64,000 nt of DNA, from NCBI RefSeq assembly GCF_005144715.1, contig NZ_SWKR01000002.1, positions 2,547,668 through 2,611,667 on the forward strand, written 5' to 3'. Every line of letters begins with the position of its first letter. The first letter of the stretch is position 1. Both the position numbers and the translations under genes were made by a program. The notes beneath the pieces were generated by a model that did no database searches, was not told the origin of the DNA, and worked only from the letters and a program-made list of their open reading frames with translations. This document shows, in pieces, positions 58,876-64,000 of the stretch. This stretch comes from Sphingomonas baiyangensis (lineage in GTDB: Bacteria > Pseudomonadota > Alphaproteobacteria > Sphingomonadales > Sphingomonadaceae).

Positions 58876-60060
58876 ATGACGCCGCAGCCCGTATCCAGCC
58901 AGGGCGGTATCGACGCCGATAGCTTCGACGCGTTCATCGAGCAGCTTCGCCGCTATGTGCGCGACCGGCTGATCCCTGCCGAGGCGCAGGTGATCGCCGA
59001 GGATGCGATACCCGAGCCGATCCTGCGCGAGATGCGCGACATGGGGCTGTTCGGGCTGACGATGCCGGCCGAATATGGCGGCGCAGGCATGAATGTAAGC
59101 CAGTATGTCGAGGCGATCCGGCAGCTGAGCTATGCGCTGCCGGCCTATCGCTCGATCACCTCGATCAATCTCGGCATGGTCTGTTCGGCGATCAAGAATG
59201 GCGGCACCGATGCGCAGAAGGCCGAATGGCTGCCGCGGCTGGCGGCGGGCGAGATCGCGAGCTTCGGGCTGACCGAACCCGGCAGCGGCAGCGATTCGGC
59301 GGCGATGCAGACGATGGCGGTGCGGGATGGCGATGACTGGGTGCTCAACGGCACCAAGCGCTACATCACCAACGCGCCCTTCGCGAAGCTGGCGCTGGTG
59401 ATGGCGCGTACCTCGCGCGAGACGCTGCCCAAGAACGCGCACGTCTCGGCGTTTCTCGTGCCGATGGACCCGCCGGGCGTGAGCGTCGGCAAATCGGACA
59501 GGAAGATGGGGCAGGCGGGCAGCCACATCGCCGACATCATGCTCGACGATGTGCGCCTGCCTGCCGATGCGCTGCTGGGCGGCGAGGAGGGGCGAGGCTT
59601 CGCGCTCGCGATGCAAAGCCTCGACAATGGGCGCCTGTCGATCGCCGCGGCGAGCGCGGGCTATGGCCGCCGTATCCTCGACACCGCGATGCGCTACGCG
59701 ACCGAGCGCCGTGCCTTCGGCGTGCCGATCGCCGAGTTCCAGCTCATCCAGGCGATGCTCGCCGACAGCGAGATCGAGCTCTACGCCGCCGAATGCATGA
59801 TCGCCGATGCGTGCCGGCGCATCGATGCCGGCGAGAAGGTGCTGCGCAAGGCGGCGGCGACCAAGGTGTTCGCCTCCGAAGCGTGCGGGCGCATCGCTGA
59901 TCGCTGCGTGCAGGTGCATGGCGGCGCGGGCTATCTGGCCGAATACGAGGCCGAGCGCTTCTATCGCGATGCGCGCATCTACCGCATCTACGAAGGCACC
60001 ACGCAGATCCTGCAACTGGCGATCGCCAAGAACATGCTGCGCGAGTTCGCCAGCGTCTGA
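58876..60060 (+). CDS. Acyl-CoA dehydrogenase
   Basis: This FAD enzyme introduces a double bond into acyl-CoA. The 394 residues show the usual order: helical N domain, SFGLTEPGSGSDSAAMQTMA (FAD and substrate loop), the beta domain, and a C-terminal helical domain with HGGAGYLAEYEAERFYRDAR. The catalytic base is E373 in IYEGTTQI. ATG 58876 is the only sensible start. Chain-length preference is not readable. It may serve the same pathway as the crotonase and thiolase at 18-20 kb, though it is unlinked. Confidence 0.92.
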   Translation: MTPQPVSSQGGIDADSFDAFIEQLRRYVRDRLIPAEAQVIAEDAIPEPILREMRDMGLFGLTMPAEYGGAGMNVSQYVEAIRQLSYALPAYRSITSINLGMVCSAIKNGGTDAQKAEWLPRLAAGEIASFGLTEPGSGSDSAAMQTMAVRDGDDWVLNGTKRYITNAPFAKLALVMARTSRETLPKNAHVSAFLVPMDPPGVSVGKSDRKMGQAGSHIADIMLDDVRLPADALLGGEEGRGFALAMQSLDNGRLSIAAASAGYGRRILDTAMRYATERRAFGVPIAEFQLIQAMLADSEIELYAAECMIADACRRIDAGEKVLRKAAATKVFASEACGRIADRCVQVHGGAGYLAEYEAERFYRDARIYRIYEGTTQILQLAIAKNMLREFASV

Positions 60061-60125
60061 TCGGCCGGGTCGGCGCTTGGCGTGGCGTGTGCGGCATGCC
60101 ATCCTTGCCGCAAAGGGAGGGTCGC

Positions 60126-61199
60126 TTGTCCATCATCCGCATCGCGCTGGCGCTTGCCGTGCTGTTCTTCACCCCCGCCGCGATGGCGCAGACCGCCTGG
60201 CCCTTTGTCGAGCGCGACCATGTGCTTCGCGATTTCGCGTTCAAGACCGGCGAGCGGATGGACGTGCGGATGCACTATCGCGTCGCCGGCACGCCGCGGC
60301 GCGATGCCAAGGGCCGCGTCACCAACGCGGTGATGATCCTGCACGGCACCGGCGGAGCGGGATCGCAGTTTCTGGCACCCCACTTCGCCGATGCGCTCTA
60401 TGCGCCCGGCGCGCCGTTCGATCTGGCGAAAACCTATGTGATCCTGCCCGACAATATCGGCCATGGCGGATCGTCGAAGCCGTCCGACGGGATGCGCATG
60501 GCGTTTCCGCGCTACGACTATGACGACATGGTCGATGCGCAGCGCCGCCTGCTGGGCGAGGCGCTGGGCGTCGATCGCCCGCGGCTCATCATCGGCACGT
60601 CGATGGGGTGCATGCACGCCTTCGTCTGGGGTACGCGCTACCCGCAGGCGCCGCGCGCGCTGATGCCGCTGGCGTGCATGCCCGTCGAGATCGCCGGATT
60701 GAACCGCATGTGGCGGCAGCTGCTGATCGACGGGATCAAGGCCGATCCGGCCTGGGCGGGCGGCGACTATAGCGCGCAGCCGCAGGCGGGGTTGCGCAAT
60801 GCGGCATCGCTGCTGATCGTGGCGGGCGCCGCGCCGCTGGCGCTGCAACGCGCCTATCCAACGCGCGAGGCCGCCGAGCAGGCCGCCGCCGAGCGCGTGG
60901 CGAACTATATGCGCGGCTTCGATGCCAACGACATGATCTACCAGTTCGATTCGTCGCGCACCTACAATCCCTGGCCGCTGCTCGAGCGCATGACCGCGCC
61001 GACCGTGTGGATCAATTCGGCCGACGACTTCATCAACCCGCGCAACCTGCCCTTCCCCGCACAGGCGATCGAGCGCTTGCCCGATGCGCGCTTCAAGCTG
61101 GTGCCCGAGACCGAGGAGACCTTCGGCCACGGCACGCATACGCGGCCCGACTTCTGGATCGACGACCTGCGCGAGCTGCTGGCGCGCACCGAAGGCTGA
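60126..61199 (+). CDS. Secreted alpha/beta hydrolase (homoserine acetyltransferase-like fold)
   Basis: The 357-residue protein has a signal peptide (IIRIALALAVLFFTPAAMAQ) and an alpha/beta-hydrolase fold: AVMILHGTGGAGSQF (oxyanion loop), nucleophile serine in IGTSMGCMHAF, aspartate in INSADDFINPRNLP and histidine in ETFGHGTHTRP. The overall pattern is that of MetX-like hydrolases but with export, so it is probably an esterase acting in the periplasm. Start is TTG 60126, placed 6 bases after AAAGGGAGG; a GTG at 60087 is less likely because it would precede the signal peptide by 13 residues. Confidence 0.85.
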   Translation: MSIIRIALALAVLFFTPAAMAQTAWPFVERDHVLRDFAFKTGERMDVRMHYRVAGTPRRDAKGRVTNAVMILHGTGGAGSQFLAPHFADALYAPGAPFDLAKTYVILPDNIGHGGSSKPSDGMRMAFPRYDYDDMVDAQRRLLGEALGVDRPRLIIGTSMGCMHAFVWGTRYPQAPRALMPLACMPVEIAGLNRMWRQLLIDGIKADPAWAGGDYSAQPQAGLRNAASLLIVAGAAPLALQRAYPTREAAEQAAAERVANYMRGFDANDMIYQFDSSRTYNPWPLLERMTAPTVWINSADDFINPRNLPFPAQAIERLPDARFKLVPETEETFGHGTHTRPDFWIDDLRELLARTEG

Positions 61200-61240
61200 C
61201 GCGTGCGTCGTTGTCGGGCAACGCTCGCCCCGGACTGCCG

Positions 61241-61390
61241 CTAGTCGCGGCCGACGCTGGTGGGCGGCGTCGCGAGGTGCGGCACGTCGGGATCGAACAG
61301 CGCCACCAGCAGCAGCACCGCCGCCAGCAGCGCCGCGACGATCAGCGCCGCGAACCATGGCGGCGGCCGCGTGCCGCGCCCGCCGGTCAC
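61241..61390 (-). CDS. 49-residue single-pass membrane protein coupled to the antiporter gene
   Basis: GTG 61390 overlaps the antiporter TGA (GTGA at 61387-61390), and the frame runs to TAG at 61241-61243. The product is basic and Pro-rich at the start (TGGRGTRPPPW), then one helix FAALIVAALLAAVLLLVALF, then a polar tail ending SVGRD. The coupling and the clean helix argue for a real small protein, perhaps an antiporter accessory subunit. Confidence 0.6.
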   Translation of the reverse strand: MTGGRGTRPPPWFAALIVAALLAAVLLLVALFDPDVPHLATPPTSVGRD

Positions 61391-63042
61391 GGCGCCGCCG
61401 CCTCGGCGACGCCGCCCGCCAGCGCCGCCATGCAGATCGCGGTCTCGCGCTCGCCCATCACCACCTGATCGGCGCCATGCCGTTCGAGATACGCCACCTC
61501 GTCGTCCGAATGCGCGCGCGCGACGATACGCAGATCGGTACTGGCGGCGCGCGCTCGCGCCGCGATGACGCCGGCTTCATAGCCTTCGGGGATGGCGATC
61601 AGCAGCGTCGCGGCGCTTGCCAGGTCGGCGCGTGCGAGCGTGGCCATGTCGGTGGCATCGCCGCGCACGGTGTCGAACCCCGCTTCGCGCGCTGCCGCGA
61701 CGATATCGGGCTGGTCCTCGACCACCACCACGCGGTAGCCGGCATCGCGCATCCGCGGCGCAAGCAGCCGGCCGACGCGGCCATAGCCGACGAGCACGAC
61801 ATGGCGACCGCTGCCGGGCGGCGGCGGCGCCACCACTTCGGCATCGACACGCGGCGCCGGCGAGCGACCCTGCTTGACGATGAGCTTGAAGATGAGCGGG
61901 TTGAGCAGGATCGACAGGATCGCGCTTGCCAGGATCAGGTCGCGCGCGGCATCGGGCAGCACGCCCAGATTGCTGCCCAGCCCCGCGAGGATGAAGCTGA
62001 ACTCGCCGATCTGCGCAAGGCTGGCCGATACGGTGAAGGCGGTACCGTTGCCATGGCCGAAGGCGCGCACGATCGCAAAGGCCGCGAGCGACTTGCCGAT
62101 GACGATGATCGCCACCGTCGCCAGCAGCTCGAGCGGCTGGTCGACCACCACGGCGGGGTCGAACAACATGCCCACCGACACGAAGAACAATACGGCGAAG
62201 GCATCGCGCAGCGGCAGCGTCTCCTCGGCGGCGCGGCGGCTGAGCTGCGTTTCGCCGAGGATCATGCCGGCGAAGAACGCGCCGAGCGCGAACGACACGT
62301 CGAACACGAACGCCGCGCCGAACGCCACGCCGAGCGCGATCGCGAGCACGGCGAGCCGGAACAGCTCGCGCGAGCCGGTATGCACCACCCAGTGCAGCAG
62401 CCACGGGATGAAACGACGCCCGACGACGAGCATCAGCGCGAAGAAGCCCGTCACCTTGAGCGCCACCGCGCCCATCGAGCGCAGGATCTCGGCACCGCCC
62501 GCGCCATCGGGGTTGTTCTGCACCGCGACGATCGCGGGCAGCAGCACCAGCGCCAGCACCATCGCCAGATCCTCGACGATCAGCCAGCCGACGGTGATGC
62601 GCCCGCGCTCGGTCTCGACAAGGTCGCGCGCCTGCAGCGCGCGCAGCAGTACCACGGTGCTGGCGACCGACAGCGCAAGGCCGAACACGATGCTCGCGGT
62701 GAGCGTCCATCCCAGCCACAGCCCGAGCGCGGCACCGAGCGCGGTGGCCGTCGCGATCTGCACCACGGCGCCCGGAATCGCGACGCGGCGCACCGACATC
62801 AGATCCTTGAGCGAGAAATGCAGGCCGACGCCGAACATCAGGAGGATGACGCCGAGTTCGGCAAGCTCGGCGGCCAGCCGCCCGTCGGCGACGAAGCCCG
62901 GCGTGAACGGGCCGACGAGCACGCCGGCGAGCAGATAGCCCGCGATCGGCGAGATGCGCAGCCGGTGCGCGATGGCGCCGGCGATGAAGGCGAGCACCAG
63001 TCCTGCGACGACGATGCCGATGAGCGGCGTCACATGATGCAT
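61387..63042 (-). CDS. CPA2-type potassium/proton antiporter (YbaL/KefB-like)
   Basis: The 551-residue protein has about twelve hydrophobic segments (1-385) of the CPA2 monovalent cation:proton antiporter family, with ISPIAGYLLAGVLVGPFTPG, LLMFGVGLHFSLKDLMSVRR and FFAGMILGETQLSRRA. A cytoplasmic RCK/TrkA-N domain follows (about 415-540, VVLVGYGRVGRLL, a GxGxxG nucleotide site). It probably moves K+ or Na+ against H+ across the inner membrane under nucleotide control. A 19-codon upstream frame overlaps its start. Confidence 0.9.
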   Translation of the reverse strand: MHHVTPLIGIVVAGLVLAFIAGAIAHRLRISPIAGYLLAGVLVGPFTPGFVADGRLAAELAELGVILLMFGVGLHFSLKDLMSVRRVAIPGAVVQIATATALGAALGLWLGWTLTASIVFGLALSVASTVVLLRALQARDLVETERGRITVGWLIVEDLAMVLALVLLPAIVAVQNNPDGAGGAEILRSMGAVALKVTGFFALMLVVGRRFIPWLLHWVVHTGSRELFRLAVLAIALGVAFGAAFVFDVSFALGAFFAGMILGETQLSRRAAEETLPLRDAFAVLFFVSVGMLFDPAVVVDQPLELLATVAIIVIGKSLAAFAIVRAFGHGNGTAFTVSASLAQIGEFSFILAGLGSNLGVLPDAARDLILASAILSILLNPLIFKLIVKQGRSPAPRVDAEVVAPPPPGSGRHVVLVGYGRVGRLLAPRMRDAGYRVVVVEDQPDIVAAAREAGFDTVRGDATDMATLARADLASAATLLIAIPEGYEAGVIAARARAASTDLRIVARAHSDDEVAYLERHGADQVVMGERETAICMAALAGGVAEAAAP

Positions 63043-63111
63043 GGCGCACCTCGCGGGGCCGGCGGGAAGGGGAAGGCGGTAGGGGTCATGGGCACCTCGC
63101 GAGCAGACACG

Positions 63112-63132
63112 AAAACGGCGCCCGGCGGGCGC
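63112..63132 (-). terminator. Rho-independent terminator candidate after the 122-aa gene
   Basis: On the minus strand GCGCCCG (63132-63126) pairs with CGGGCGC (63124-63118) around a one-base centre, followed by CG and TTTT. The tight loop means the real stem is shorter, about six pairs. It would separate the 122-aa gene from the antiporter gene. Confidence 0.5.
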
Positions 63133-63142
63133 AGCGGATCGG

Positions 63143-63511
63143 TCAGCGCGCAGGCGGCGCCTGTGGCTGGACGAGGTTGCGCAGCGCGCGGTCGGGCGGC
63201 GCGCGGGCCGGCGGCGTCGCGAACCGCGCGGGCGGGCGCGCTGTCGCGACGAGCGCGATGGCGAGTGTCAGGAGCGCCATCGTTAGGATCGCGCCGCCTG
63301 CGCGCTCGACCGCCGATTTCTGGATCGTCGCGCCCGGCGCCAGCAACGACACATCGGCAGTGGCCGCGCTGAACGCCGATCCGCGCCCGCGCTCGAGCGG
63401 CGCGGCGACCGGTGCCACGGCGTGACCCAGCACCATCGCCACCATCGCCAGCGCGATCAGCCGCGCAAGCAACACGCGCCATCTACCGGCAAGGGGGAGC
63501 GGAACGGCCAT
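63143..63511 (-). CDS. Hypothetical membrane protein, 122 residues
   Basis: The product has a first hydrophobic helix (about residues 12-37, VLLARLIALAMVAMVLGHAVAPVA in part), a central hydrophilic loop, a second helix (about 69-84, AILTMALLTLAIALVA), and an Arg/Pro/Ala-rich tail. This predicts two membrane passes. ATG 63511 has GAGCGGAACGG-side sequence but a fair AGCAATGG context only; the frame is open upstream. No family is recognised. Confidence 0.45.
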   Translation of the reverse strand: MAVPLPLAGRWRVLLARLIALAMVAMVLGHAVAPVAAPLERGRGSAFSAATADVSLLAPGATIQKSAVERAGGAILTMALLTLAIALVATARPPARFATPPARAPPDRALRNLVQPQAPPAR

Positions 63512-63676
63512 TGCTTGCGAAATAGGTATTGCCGGGGCTGGCCGCCAGCGGTGCAGTGCCGGGTAGTGGACGCGTAAAGCCGCACGGGATCTTCGTCGGG
63601 CTGGCACTGCGCCGAAAGCTGCCTGTCCGCTATCGCCCCACTTGCGAACATCTCGCGCGCGCCACAAAATGCGACC

Positions 63677-64000
63677 ATGGGCAGAATCGACATCCAGCGT
63701 GAGGCTGTTCCTCAGGTCGTAGCGGACGTTCGAATGTACGACGTGGCGGATGGTGGCAGGAGCAGCCCCGCTCAGCCGGGCTGGGCCTGTCCAGTGATGG
63801 TGTGTAAGGCCGAGCCGCGACAAGGTTATGACGCGCTTCCGTTGCTTCGCGACCAACCGCTGGAAGCGGGTGAGCGACGACAGCTGGGCTTTGTATTTCT
63901 TGCGCCTGAGACGGCGGTAGCAGCGATCGAAAAAGCGGGTCGCTTCTATCTGTGGGAAGGTCGCTTCATCGGCGAGGCGACCGTGGTTGCGAACGGTAGC
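63677..64000 (+). CDS. Partial gene, EF-Tu-like beta-barrel hypothetical protein
   Basis: ATG 63677 opens a frame that runs without stop to the window end (108 codons). The sequence has VVADVRMYDVADGGRSSPAQ near the start and LGFVFLAPE...GRFYLWEGRFIGEATVV near the end. This layout resembles stand-alone proteins with an EF-Tu domain-3-like beta barrel (GGRxxP...G at the start, FxxxEGxxxIGxGxV at the end). Its base composition is lower in GC than the genes to its left. The identification is tentative. Confidence 0.5.
   Translation, partial: MGRIDIQREAVPQVVADVRMYDVADGGRSSPAQPGWACPVMVCKAEPRQGYDALPLLRDQPLEAGERRQLGFVFLAPETAVAAIEKAGRFYLWEGRFIGEATVVANGS

Overview
The window is uniformly GC-rich chromosomal DNA. 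Its gene content and style point to an alphaproteobacterium of the Sphingomonadales: a sufBCDS operon headed by an Rrf2 regulator, a GTTC-N7-GTTC LexA box in front of an imuA-imuB-dnaE2 cassette, GGAAC-type general-stress promoter candidates, and dispersed palindromes whose translation reads HPGLVPGST. The assignment is inferred from gene families and sites only; there is no rRNA or marker search behind it. No rRNA, tRNA, CRISPR array, transposase or phage gene was seen.

Layout. 1-4.9 kb: the flagellar export and filament block fliP-fliQ-fliR-flhB-fliD-fliS. 5-10 kb: mixed single genes (GNAT, DegT aminotransferase, glycine-zipper lipoprotein, LMW phosphatase, SodC, PyrD) and a small 30-codon ORF ending in a terminator. 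10-18.2 kb: an AraC-type regulator, then the Fe-S assembly operon (Rrf2, SufB, a 66-aa protein, SufC, a membrane protein, SufD, SufS, SufT, SufA-like), where most genes overlap by a few bases, then two hotdog thioesterases. 18.3-20.3 kb: a crotonase and a thiolase. 20.5-26.6 kb, minus strand: the SOS mutasome dnaE2-imuB-imuA with its LexA box. 26.7-30.4 kb: E1alpha-E1beta-E2 of a branched-chain-type 2-oxoacid dehydrogenase. 30.3-37.2 kb, minus strand: bioY, a small membrane protein, ppdK, glyS and glyQ. 37.4-41 kb: a TraB/GumN protein, DUF485 plus acetate symporter, and a short OmpR-type regulator. 41.2-54.75 kb: one 4506-codon gene for a giant surface or secreted protein. 54.8-64 kb: SDR, PEBP, GST, GlpX, acyl-CoA dehydrogenase, an alpha/beta hydrolase, a KefB/YbaL-like antiporter with a coupled 49-aa membrane protein, and small proteins at the edge.

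The most unusual item is the giant protein. Between cadherin-like and Ig-like repeats it carries an apparently complete vanadium-haloperoxidase/PAP2 module (K1128-x6-R1135-P, S1171-G-H1173, S1221-R1222-x5-H1228). These are followed by a cysteine-bearing helical module, a calcium-type D-rich repeat, an LVIVD-like propeller and about eight 190-residue beta-solenoid units. It sits behind a wHTH regulator with a shortened receiver domain and a candidate 11-bp-spaced direct-repeat operator.

The second theme is palindromic repeats that have entered coding sequence in frame. glyS carries three different repeat families and is about 150 residues longer than usual; imuB carries one of the same families. 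Identical intergenic copies of the glyS-type 28-nt element lie in the suf operon and between the thiolase and dnaE2. No stretch longer than 300 bases lacks a gene; the largest gaps (9749-10007 and 40973-41230) are described below.
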